Assembly: GCA_013813905.1 (NCBI GenBank)
Contig: JACCQX010000136.1
Span: 1 to 6,655 of the forward strand
Direction of reading: 5' to 3'
DNA: 6,655 nucleotides
Origin: Chloroflexota bacterium
GTDB taxonomy: Bacteria; Chloroflexota; Limnocylindria; Limnocylindrales; CSP1-4
Shown here: one piece after another, positions 1-4,926 of the stretch
How positions within the stretch are numbered: the stretch's first letter is position 1
How the letters are laid out: each line of letters starts with the position of its first letter
Notes under the pieces: generated by a model
What the model saw: only the letters and a program-made list of their open reading frames with translations
Told to the model about the DNA's origin: nothing
The model's database searches: none
Made by a program: the position numbers and the translations under genes

Positions 1-462
1 CGTGGCCGCTCCCTCGGCGACCTGCTGGGCGAGCAGCATGTCGAGCAGCGCCCGGCGTAGTGAGGGCGAGCCGGACACCAGCAGCATGTCCTCTGGCGCG
101 AAGACCACGGCACGCAGGGCGGCGGAAAGGGCGCTTGCGCGGCGGGGAACGCCGTTGACCTTGATGCGCTTCCGCGTGGTGGCCGTGCCCGGACGAGCGA
201 GTACCACCTCCAGCTCGTCCCTGCCTCCTCCATCGGACCCGAGGTGTGCCTCCAGCCGGGCGAAGGGCGCGTCCCAGCCGATCATCTCAACGTCCCCGGA
301 GGTGCGATGGGAGTGACCTAGCGCCAGGACCACCAGGGCCTCCAACAGGTTCGTCTTGCCTGCCGCGTTGCGACCGATGACCAGCTGCGGTCCGGCTGGG
401 AACGCCACCTCCAGGGCCGGGTACGACCGAAACCCGACCAGACTCAGACGCTCGACGCGCAC
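1..462 (-). CDS. recF: RecF, DNA replication/repair ATPase, N-terminal part (cut by window edge)
   Basis: RecF is an SMC-like ABC ATPase that binds gapped DNA and, with RecO and RecR, helps load RecA in gap repair and fork restart. The 154 visible codons begin VRVERLSLVGFRSY, matching the usual RecF N-terminus. They carry a Walker A motif GRNAAGKT (residues 30-37) followed by NLLEAL, the family motif GHSHRT (49-54; GRSHRT in many relatives), and FAPEDMLLVSGSPSLRR (121-137). The signature motif, Walker B and C-terminus lie beyond the left edge. The start is a GTG at 462-460, chosen because it aligns with known RecF starts; no convincing Shine-Dalgarno sequence precedes it. It lies 28 bases after the dnaN stop on the same strand, so it is probably co-transcribed with dnaN. 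The motifs make the family assignment secure. Confidence 0.95.
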   Translation of the reverse strand, partial: MRVERLSLVGFRSYPALEVAFPAGPQLVIGRNAAGKTNLLEALVVLALGHSHRTSGDVEMIGWDAPFARLEAHLGSDGGGRDELEVVLARPGTATTRKRIKVNGVPRRASALSAALRAVVFAPEDMLLVSGSPSLRRALLDMLLAQQVAEGAAT

Positions 463-490
463 GGTACGGTGACAACGCGCGTCAGGGGCT

Positions 491-1606
491 TCAGGACGGT
501 GTGCGCACTGGCATGATCACGTGGACGTAGTCGGGATCATCCACCGGCTTGATGACGCCCGGCGAGAGCGGCCCGGAGAACTCCAGCGCCAGCTGGTCTC
601 CATCCACGTTCTGGAGCGCCTCGGTGAGGTAGCGAGCGTTGAAGGCGATGGTCACCGCCTCACCCTCGATGGCTGCCTCCACCTCGCCCTCGGCATCGCC
701 CACGTCGGCGGCGGCCGCGATGGTGATGGCGCTACTGCCGGGCTCCCCAACCCTGAGGCGCACGACGTTGGCGGCCGAGGAGGCGATGAGCGCCGACAGG
801 CGCACGGCCTTGAGCAACTCATCCCGCTCGACCACGGCGCGGCATGAATGGGACGTCGGCAGGACCTGCTGGTAGTTGGGGAACTGGCCGTCGATGAGCC
901 GCGAGACGAGCTCCGTCCCCTCCACGTGGAAGAGGACCTGGCTCTTGGAGGAGGCGAGCATGATGTCGACCGGATCGTCCGTGTCGTTGAGGATGCGCAT
1001 GAGCTCCAGGTACGACCGGGCCGGCACGACCAGGATGGTCTCCTCGACCGGCTGCAGGAGCGGCAGATCCTTCACCGCGATGCGGTAGTTGTCCGCCGCG
1101 GCCAGTGTCAAGCGATCCCCCACCAGCTTGGTCAGGACGCCGGTGAGGATGGGTCGCGCTTCATCGGATGCGGCCGCGAAGGCTACCTCGGAGAGCGCCT
1201 GGCGCAACAGTCTCTGGGAGACCCTGGTGGTCGGTCGATCGCCCGCGGTCGGGATGACCGGGAACTCTTCGGCATCGATCCCCCGCAGATGCGTCTGGTA
1301 ACGGCCTGCCTTGAGGCGAAGGGTGGTGCCCTCCACCGTGAGGTCCACCCGCTCGCCAGCGGGCAGGCCCGCCACCACGTCGGCGATCAGCCGGGCAGGC
1401 ACGGTAAGCGTCCCATCGCTGTCTATCCGGCCCGGCACCCAGGAGGTGATGCCGATCTCCAGATTGGTGGCCGTCAGCTTGAGCCCGGCGTTCTCCGTTC
1501 GGAGGAGCACATTGGCCAGGACGGGCAGCGTGGAGCGGGTGCTGACCGCGCGGCTCACGACGGAAAGGCCGCGTGCCAGGTTCTCCTGCATGACCGACAG
1601 CTTCAC
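491..1606 (-). CDS. dnaN: DNA polymerase III beta subunit (sliding clamp)
   Basis: DnaN forms the ring-shaped homodimeric clamp that tethers DNA polymerase III and other partners to DNA. The 371-residue length is typical of the family and spans the three clamp domains (roughly 1-120, 128-250 and 253-371). Landmarks are the N-terminus MKLSVMQENLARGL with TLPVLANVLL (26-35), the second-domain segments DEARPILTGV (148-157) and AADNYRIAVKDLPL (170-183), RLIDGQFPNYQQVLP (236-250), FNARYLTEAL (322-331), and the conserved C-terminal end PVDDPDYVHVIMPVR. The start is GTG at 1606-1604, supported by an AGGAG Shine-Dalgarno element (complement of 1616-1620) nine bases upstream. It lies between the putative oriC and recF; a promoter is expected inside the oriC spacer, but I could not identify one with confidence. 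Confidence 0.97.
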   Translation of the reverse strand: MKLSVMQENLARGLSVVSRAVSTRSTLPVLANVLLRTENAGLKLTATNLEIGITSWVPGRIDSDGTLTVPARLIADVVAGLPAGERVDLTVEGTTLRLKAGRYQTHLRGIDAEEFPVIPTAGDRPTTRVSQRLLRQALSEVAFAAASDEARPILTGVLTKLVGDRLTLAAADNYRIAVKDLPLLQPVEETILVVPARSYLELMRILNDTDDPVDIMLASSKSQVLFHVEGTELVSRLIDGQFPNYQQVLPTSHSCRAVVERDELLKAVRLSALIASSAANVVRLRVGEPGSSAITIAAAADVGDAEGEVEAAIEGEAVTIAFNARYLTEALQNVDGDQLALEFSGPLSPGVIKPVDDPDYVHVIMPVRTPS

Positions 1607-1637
1607 GGACGTCCGCTCCTCGCTCGGCCGGATCGGT

Positions 1638-1646
1638 CAGTCCACA
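1638..1646 (+). promoter_or_regulatory. Candidate DnaA box CAGTCCACA
   Basis: It matches TTGTCCACA at seven of nine positions; the mismatches are the first two bases. It is followed by GG, giving GTCCACAGGCC, an extension nearly shared with the copy near 1903. It lies 31 bases upstream of the dnaN start, so bound DnaA could also influence dnaN transcription (inference). Confidence 0.5.
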
Positions 1647-1667
1647 GGCCAGACCCCCGGCGTTCCT

Positions 1668-1710
1668 GCCTATCTCTCTCTATCTTCGCATCCCGTCATC
1701 ATCATCATGG
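1668..1710. other. Candidate DNA unwinding element: pyrimidine tract and CAT repeat
   Basis: On the plus strand this stretch reads as a TC-rich run (TATCTCTCTCTATCTTC) followed a few bases later by CATCATCATCAT. It contains noticeably more A/T than the rest of the spacer and abuts the DnaA box at 1711-1719. A low-stability tract next to a DnaA box is the usual arrangement for the site that DnaA melts. The ATG-repeat strand recalls DnaA-trio elements but does not match the published trio in the expected polarity. The unwinding role is inferred. Confidence 0.4.
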
Positions 1711-1719
1711 TGTGGACAG
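1711..1719 (-). promoter_or_regulatory. Candidate DnaA box CTGTCCACA (minus strand)
   Basis: The minus strand reads CTGTCCACA, eight of nine matches to TTGTCCACA, which makes it the best box in the spacer. It directly abuts the CAT/ATG trinucleotide repeat and pyrimidine tract at 1668-1710, the position expected for the box that seeds DnaA onto the melting region. Confidence 0.55.
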
Positions 1720-1819
1720 TGAGGACGACCCAGCCCCGCGACGCTGGAGGTACGCTCGGTGGGAGCTCGTTCCGCCGGTGGATGAAGAGCCTTCGAGGGG
1801 GCACGCCCGGTGCATCGTG

Positions 1820-1828
1820 CGTGGACGA
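1820..1828 (-). promoter_or_regulatory. Weak candidate DnaA box TCGTCCACG (minus strand)
   Basis: The minus strand reads TCGTCCACG, seven of nine matches to TTGTCCACA; the mismatches are at position two and at the normally conserved last base. It sits 9 bases from the inverted box at 1838-1846, making an inverted pair. It is listed because of the clustering and is weaker than its neighbours. Confidence 0.25.
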
Positions 1829-1837
1829 CCCGGATGC

Positions 1838-1846
1838 CCGTCCACA
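1838..1846 (+). promoter_or_regulatory. Candidate DnaA box CCGTCCACA
   Basis: This CCGTCCACA, followed by G, is identical to the copy at 1903-1911. Both differ from TTGTCCACA only at the first two positions. Exact recurrence within 65 bases suggests that CCGTCCACAG is a form this lineage's DnaA accepts (inference). Confidence 0.5.
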
Positions 1847-1867
1847 GCCGGGGCAAGGCTATCGCCG

Positions 1868-1876
1868 ATACCCACA
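1868..1876 (+). promoter_or_regulatory. Weak candidate DnaA box ATACCCACA
   Basis: ATACCCACA matches TTATCCACA at seven of nine positions, with mismatches at the first and fourth. It keeps the A at position three and the final CCACA, and is followed by G like its neighbours. It lies between the two CCGTCCACA copies. Confidence 0.3.
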
Positions 1877-1902
1877 GACCATGCACCCGCGGCTGGAGCA
1901 CG

Positions 1903-1911
1903 CCGTCCACA
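1903..1911 (+). promoter_or_regulatory. Candidate DnaA box CCGTCCACA
   Basis: This is the second exact copy of CCGTCCACAG, here followed by GCGG. It is the box closest to the dnaA 3' end, about 70 bases beyond the dnaA stop codon. Confidence 0.5.
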
Positions 1912-1983
1912 GGCGGCCGGCGGACCGAGCGGGGCCGTAGGCCCGCGGGCTGAGGGCGGCACGCTCGACTCGTCCAGGCGCCG

Positions 1984-3336
1984 CTAGTCGGCGTAGATGA
2001 GCTCCCGGACAGCGGCCAGCTCCCTACGGAGCTCCTCGTTCTCGGCGCTCTCCCGGTCGATCTTGTCGCAGGCATGGAGCACCGTCGAGTGGTCGCGATT
2101 GCCGAGCTCCGCCCCGATGCGCAGGAGTGAGACGTCCGTCTCGGCGCGCATCAGGTACATCGCGATCTGACGAGGCATGACGATGGCTCGGTCCCGCTTC
2201 TGGCCCTTGAGCTGGTCCAGGCCCACGCCGTAGTAGTCGGAGACGGCCTGTGCGATGCGCTCAGGCGTGACCACGTGGCGCTTGGGCTGGTAGAGCACGT
2301 TGGAGAGCACGGCCTGGGCCAGATCGGCGGTCAGCGGCCGACCGTTCATGTTCGCGTAGGCCACGATGCGGATCAGCGCGCCCTCCAGCTCACGGATGTT
2401 GGAGGCCACCTTGCGGGCGATGAACTCGAGTGCCTCCGACGAGATGGGCACGGAGTGCTCTTCGGCCTTGGCCCGGAGGATCGCGATGCGCGTCTCCAGA
2501 TCGGGCGCCGTCAGGTCCGCGATGAGCCCCCACTCGAAGCGGCTGCGCAGGCGCTCCTCCAACGTGATGATCTGCTTGGGCGGCCGGTCGCTGGAAAGCA
2601 CGATCTGCTTGCCGTCGTCGTGGATCGCGTTGAAGGTGTGGAAGAACTCCTCCTGTGTCCGCTCCTTGTCGGCGATGAACTGGATGTCGTCGATGAGCAG
2701 CAGGTCGATGCGCCGGTAGCGCCCTCGGAACTCATCTATCTTGCCCTGCTGGATGCTGGTGATGAACTCGTTGGTGAACTTCTCGCTGGTGGCATAGACC
2801 ACCTTCTTGCGCGGGAAGCGGGCGATGACCTGGTTGCCGATGGCGTGCATCAGATGCGTCTTGCCCAGGCCGACGCCGCCATACAGGAAGAGTGGGTTGT
2901 AGGCGTGGCCCGGCCGCTCGGCCACCGACAGGCTGGCGGCATGGGCCAGGCGGTTGGCTGACCCGACGATGAAATTCCGGAACGTGTAGCGGGCGTTGAG
3001 GCTGACCGAACCACCCTCGCCACCGACCCGGCCGGGCTCCAGTCGTACCGGTGCCGGTGCCGGGCCGTCGTCCGCGGCGGGCGCGACCAGGCCCGGGCGC
3101 ACCTCGAAGTCGACATTGACGCTGTAGCCCACCACCCGGGCCAACGTCTGGCAGATCAGGGATCGGTAGCGGGTCTCCAGCCAGTCCTTGGCGAAGCCGT
3201 TGGGGACCGCCACACGGAAGCGGCTGTCATCGACCGACACGAGGGCGGTGTCCTTGAGCCAGGTCTCGAAGTTGGCGGGTGACAGTGAGACCTGCAGCTC
3301 GCCCAGGGCGGCGCGCCAGACCTGCTTCGCGTCCAT
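1984..3336 (-). CDS. dnaA: Chromosomal replication initiator protein DnaA
   Basis: DnaA is the AAA+ initiator that binds DnaA boxes, melts the origin and recruits the replicative helicase; it also acts as a transcription factor. The 450-residue protein has all four domains. Domain I (about 1-85) includes MDAKQVWRAALGELQ and ANFETWLKDT. Domain II (about 86-112) is a short, Pro/Ala/Gly-rich linker. The AAA+ domain III has Walker A GGVGLGKT (153-160), Walker B LLLIDDIQF (212-220), sensor 1 LSSDRPP (247-253), arginine finger R266 in RSRFEWG, and sensor 2 R315 in NIRELEGAL. DNA-binding domain IV has the signature GNRDHSTVLHACDKI (412-426). The frame is open 69 codons further upstream, but the ATG at 3336-3334 was chosen because homologous sequence begins there and the upstream residues are low-quality and Arg/Pro-rich. 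No clear Shine-Dalgarno sequence is seen. It ends at the oriC spacer and could be autoregulated. Confidence 0.98.
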   Translation of the reverse strand: MDAKQVWRAALGELQVSLSPANFETWLKDTALVSVDDSRFRVAVPNGFAKDWLETRYRSLICQTLARVVGYSVNVDFEVRPGLVAPAADDGPAPAPVRLEPGRVGGEGGSVSLNARYTFRNFIVGSANRLAHAASLSVAERPGHAYNPLFLYGGVGLGKTHLMHAIGNQVIARFPRKKVVYATSEKFTNEFITSIQQGKIDEFRGRYRRIDLLLIDDIQFIADKERTQEEFFHTFNAIHDDGKQIVLSSDRPPKQIITLEERLRSRFEWGLIADLTAPDLETRIAILRAKAEEHSVPISSEALEFIARKVASNIRELEGALIRIVAYANMNGRPLTADLAQAVLSNVLYQPKRHVVTPERIAQAVSDYYGVGLDQLKGQKRDRAIVMPRQIAMYLMRAETDVSLLRIGAELGNRDHSTVLHACDKIDRESAENEELRRELAAVRELIYAD

Positions 3337-3589
3337 CGATACGGCCAGCCCCAAACTACGGATCCCACCACGGAGCATGCGCCCCGTTGGTCGTCTCCAC
3401 GACTCAGCGCGCAGATGTCGCGCCCCGCGGCGTGGTGCCAAAGGGCTGGGTGACACCAGCCGAAGGGCTCCCGTCGGGGACGCCCACGGTACCCATCGGG
3501 GTGCCGGGCGGCATACGTTAGCGCGGTTCGGTGGACCCCGCAACGGCTTTCCTCCATACCCAGTGGGAGTATCCCTCGTGAGGCTCTGC
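3337..3589. promoter_or_regulatory. csaA-dnaA spacer, likely dnaA leader and promoter region
   Basis: This 253-bp stretch lies downstream of the csaA stop and upstream of the dnaA start, both on the minus strand. It probably carries the dnaA promoter. A weak candidate on the minus strand pairs TTGCGG (complement of 3538-3543) with TAACGT (complement of 3515-3520) at 17-base spacing; each hexamer matches its consensus at only three of six positions. Between that and dnaA is a perfect inverted repeat at 3444-3461 that would lie in the dnaA 5' leader. I see no convincing DnaA box here, although one could be expected if dnaA is autoregulated from this side. Confidence 0.4.
3444..3461 (-). repeat. 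Inverted repeat (6-bp stem) in the dnaA leader
   Basis: GGCTGGGTGACACCAGCC forms a perfect six-base-pair stem (GGCTGG / CCAGCC) around a six-base loop. It is flanked by near-copies of AAGGGCT on both sides. Read on the minus strand it is followed by CTTTGG, too few T residues for a good intrinsic terminator of csaA. A leader hairpin or protein-binding site for dnaA is an alternative. Its function is unknown. Confidence 0.35.
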
Positions 3590-3964
3590 TCAGCCGATGG
3601 CGTCGCCCGGGGAGGCGCCTTCGTCCACGCTCAGAAGCGGGATACGTCCGTCCACGGGCAGCGCGCCCAGGACGAGCACCTGGCTTTCGAAGCCGGCGAT
3701 GCGACGCGGCGGAAAGTTGATCACCCCGATCACCAGACGCCCTCGGAGCACGGCCGGGTCCGGGTATGTCGGTGGGATCTGGGCGGAGGAACGGCGGACG
3801 CCCAGCTGCCCGAAGTCGATCACCAGCTGGTAGGCCGGCTTGCGGGCCTCGGGGAAGGGCAGCACCTGGAGAACCCGCCCGACGCGGATGTCGAGCCTGG
3901 CGAAGTCGTCGATGCTGGCGCTACCCGGTGGCAGAGCCGGGCGGGTGGCAGCGATGTGTGTCAT
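3590..3964 (-). CDS. csaA: CsaA-like tRNA-binding-domain protein (export-related chaperone)
   Basis: This 124-residue protein is almost entirely one EMAPII/Arc1p-like OB-fold tRNA-binding domain. It matches the CsaA family: [11 protein letters not shown] (24-34), [16 protein letters not shown] (37-52), RRSSAQI (57-63) and [18 protein letters not shown] (83-100). Known CsaA proteins are homodimers of about 110 residues. In Bacillus subtilis CsaA binds SecA and preproteins and has chaperone activity; the role of the tRNA-like binding surface is unresolved. This protein has about 15 extra N-terminal residues rich in Ala and Pro. The ATG at 3964-3962 is fixed by a strong AGGAGG element (complement of 3974-3979) nine bases upstream, although the frame is open further. 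It diverges from rpmH and precedes dnaA on the same strand, an unusual place for this gene. It could instead be described as a stand-alone MetG-C-terminal-like domain, but the CsaA motifs fit better. Confidence 0.9.
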   Translation of the reverse strand: MTHIAATRPALPPGSASIDDFARLDIRVGRVLQVLPFPEARKPAYQLVIDFGQLGVRRSSAQIPPTYPDPAVLRGRLVIGVINFPPRRIAGFESQVLVLGALPVDGRIPLLSVDEGASPGDAIG

Positions 3965-4041
3965 GGCCTGCGACCTCCTCGTGTCGGACTGTTCGGCAAG
4001 ACTGTCGCCCGCCCGTCCCCGCTCACGCGCCCATTCTTCAT

Positions 4042-4071
4042 TCGACGCCCGAGCGGCCCATCGGCTATCAT
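4042..4071 (+). promoter_or_regulatory. Candidate sigma-70-type promoter for the rpmH operon
   Basis: A -10-like TATCAT (4066-4071, five of six matches to TATAAT) is preceded at an 18-base spacing by TCGACG (4042-4047, four of six matches to TTGACA). It is the best such pair I found upstream of rpmH in otherwise G+C-rich DNA. Transcription would start near 4078 and give a leader of about 130 bases. This is a motif match only. Confidence 0.4.
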
Positions 4072-4079
4072 CCGCCGGA

Positions 4080-4093
4080 CGTGGCGCGCCACG
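4080..4093. repeat. Perfect 14-bp palindrome at the predicted rpmH transcription start
   Basis: CGTGGCGCGCCACG equals its own reverse complement. It begins within a few bases of the start predicted from the TATCAT -10 element. It could be an operator for a dimeric repressor or a short hairpin at the 5' end of the transcript. In DNA this rich in G+C a chance palindrome is possible. Confidence 0.35.
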
Positions 4094-4208
4094 GCGCAAG
4101 CATGCGATCGGATGGTCGCTGACCCGGCGCCCGGCGCGTTTTCCTTCCCCGGCAGCGGTCACCGGCCCCCGCACCGAGGACCCCCAAGAGGAGCCTCCGA
4201 GGCCCATC

Positions 4209-4346
4209 ATGAGCAAGCGAACATATCAGCCCAAGAAGCGCCACCGGGCCAAGGAACACGGCTTTCGGGCTCGGATGAAGACCCAGGGTGGTCGCCGCAT
4301 CCTGGCCGCCCGCCGCGCCAGGGGACGCAAGAAGCTCTCCGCCTGA
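4209..4346 (+). CDS. rpmH: 50S ribosomal protein L34
   Basis: L34 is a small, very basic protein of the large ribosomal subunit that binds 23S rRNA. The 45-residue product starts [19 protein letters not shown], continues with [20 protein letters not shown] and ends RKKLSA. This is the whole L34 family pattern (KRTYQP, HGFRARM, GR..LA.RRA+GR) at normal length. The start ATG has a GAGG (4199-4202) six bases upstream; a longer AGAGGAG lies further away at 4187-4193. It is the first gene of the plus-strand operon and precedes rnpA by 38 bases, the classic bacterial pairing. Both other forward frames are also open across this gene, a consequence of the high G+C content. Confidence 0.97.
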   Translation: MSKRTYQPKKRHRAKEHGFRARMKTQGGRRILAARRARGRKKLSA

Positions 4347-4384
4347 TCACCGGCGAGCAGCTTCGGGCGGGCCAGCCGCTGGAG

Positions 4385-4723
4385 ATGATGCGCTCGGTGA
4401 AGGACTTCACCGCGTTGCAGAGGGCAGGTCGGAGCCGAGCGCATCCCCTGCTGATCCTCCGCTGGCGACGGAACGAGCTGGAGCGGACCCGGTTCGGCTT
4501 CGCCACCGGTGGCAAGGTCGGCAACGCGGTGATCCGCAATCGCATCCGGCGGCGGCTTCGCGCGGCGCTCAGGGCGACGGATCGTCGTCCGGCCGGCGGG
4601 TGGGACATCCTGGTGATCGCCAGACCGGCGAGCGCCACGGCAGGCTACGCAGAGTTGAAGAACGCGCTGGACCGGCTCCTGGAGCGGATGAGCAAGGACG
4701 AAGGAGGCAAGACGAAGACGTGA
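4385..4723 (+). CDS. rnpA: Ribonuclease P protein component
   Basis: RnpA binds the catalytic RNase P RNA and helps it recognise the 5' leader of pre-tRNA. The 112-residue product has [16 protein letters not shown] at its N-terminus, [19 protein letters not shown] (34-52), and the family's basic RNR helix [13 protein letters not shown] (51-63). The usual [10 protein letters not shown] strand lies at 72-81, with a C-terminal helix to about 101 and a short Lys-rich tail. Two adjacent ATG codons (4385 and 4388) can serve as starts. Neither has a clear Shine-Dalgarno sequence, and the N-terminus is a little shorter than usual, so an upstream non-ATG start such as the CTG at 4378 cannot be excluded. 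The stop overlaps the yidD GTG start as GTGA. Confidence 0.93.
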   Translation: MMRSVKDFTALQRAGRSRAHPLLILRWRRNELERTRFGFATGGKVGNAVIRNRIRRRLRAALRATDRRPAGGWDILVIARPASATAGYAELKNALDRLLERMSKDEGGKTKT

Positions 4724-4926
4724 GGAAGCTCGGGGTGGGGATGATCCACCTCTACCGCATCTTCTTCGCCTGGCTGCCGCCCAGTTGTCGCTTCGAGCCG
4801 ACCTGCTCCCACTACGCGGAACAGGCCATCGTGCGCTACGGATTCTTCCGCGGGAGTTGGATGGGGATGCGCCGCATCTCCCGCTGTCACCCCTGGAACC
4901 CGGGTGGCTATGACCCCGTCCGCTAG
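4720..4926 (+). CDS. yidD: Membrane protein insertion efficiency factor YidD
   Basis: YidD is a small protein, associated with the membrane through an N-terminal amphipathic helix, that aids YidC-dependent membrane insertion. The 68-residue product has the family pattern: [20 protein letters not shown] (11-30), HYAEQAI, and [13 protein letters not shown] (55-67), with conserved cysteines at 23, 29 and 56. The GTG at 4720 was chosen because it gives the full family N-terminus ([12 protein letters not shown]), overlaps the rnpA stop by four bases (GTGA), and follows an AAGGAGG (4701-4707) by 12 bases. The ATG at 4741 would remove seven residues. It lies between rnpA and yidC as in most bacteria. 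Confidence 0.95.
   Translation: MRKLGVGMIHLYRIFFAWLPPSCRFEPTCSHYAEQAIVRYGFFRGSWMGMRRISRCHPWNPGGYDPVR

Larger units (their letters stand above)
1607..1983. other. oriC: Putative chromosomal replication origin (oriC) between dnaA and dnaN
   Basis: This 377-bp spacer has no credible gene. It holds several copies of a GTCCACA core, the conserved right-hand part of the DnaA box (TTATCCACA or TTGTCCACA), on both strands: 1638-1646 (+), 1711-1719 (-), 1838-1846 (+) and 1903-1911 (+), with weaker matches at 1820-1828 (-) and 1868-1876 (+). Beside the second box is the least G+C-rich stretch of the spacer, at about 1668-1710. It consists of a pyrimidine tract (TATCTCTCTCTATCTTC) and a CAT trinucleotide repeat, and is a candidate unwinding element. 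A dnaA-dnaN spacer is a common position for oriC, for example in Streptomyces and mycobacteria. The boxes are degenerate at their first two positions, so the origin call rests on clustering and location. dnaN and recF transcription probably also starts in this spacer. Confidence 0.75.
3965..4208. promoter_or_regulatory. Divergent csaA / rpmH intergenic region
   Basis: This 244-bp region separates the csaA start (minus strand) from the rpmH start (plus strand) and must hold promoters for both directions. It contains the csaA Shine-Dalgarno sequence at 3974-3979, a candidate rpmH promoter at 4042-4071, a 14-bp perfect palindrome at 4080-4093, and possible rpmH ribosome-binding sequence near 4189-4202. 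I could not find a convincing minus-strand promoter for csaA. No gene is supported here. Confidence 0.6.

Noticed and set aside
1932..1950. GC-rich inverted repeats GGGCC-GTA-GGCCC and GCCCGCGGGC just after dnaA as a terminator
   Set aside because: The stems are perfect but short and overlapping, and no T-run follows on the minus strand. In such G+C-rich DNA they may be chance, so a terminator is not supported.
848..1987. Long plus-strand open frame of 379 codons opposite dnaN and oriC
   Set aside because: It lies antisense to the clearly conserved dnaN, is Arg/His/Gly-rich without recognisable motifs, and is explained by the scarcity of stop codons in high-G+C DNA.
1680..2075. Minus-strand open frames inside the dnaA-dnaN spacer
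   Set aside because: They overlap the dnaA 3' end out of frame, have no recognisable domain, and cover the DnaA-box cluster, which fits an origin rather than a gene.
2275..2961. Plus-strand open frame of 228 codons opposite dnaA
   Set aside because: It is a shadow of the dnaA AAA+ domain on the opposite strand, with no family motif of its own.
3337..3543. N-terminal extension of DnaA by 69 residues
   Set aside because: The extension is Arg/Pro/Gly-rich, unlike DnaA domain I, while the ATG at 3336 gives the usual start of the family.
3965..4216. N-terminal extension of CsaA up to 4216
   Set aside because: A strong AGGAGG element nine bases before the ATG at 3964 fixes the start, and the upstream frame overlaps the rpmH start and is not conserved-looking.
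3188..4384. Long open frame upstream of and in frame with rnpA
   Set aside because: It runs antisense to dnaA and csaA and across rpmH, has biased composition, and has no ATG, GTG or TTG start between about 4115 and 4344. Only the part from 4385 resembles RnpA.
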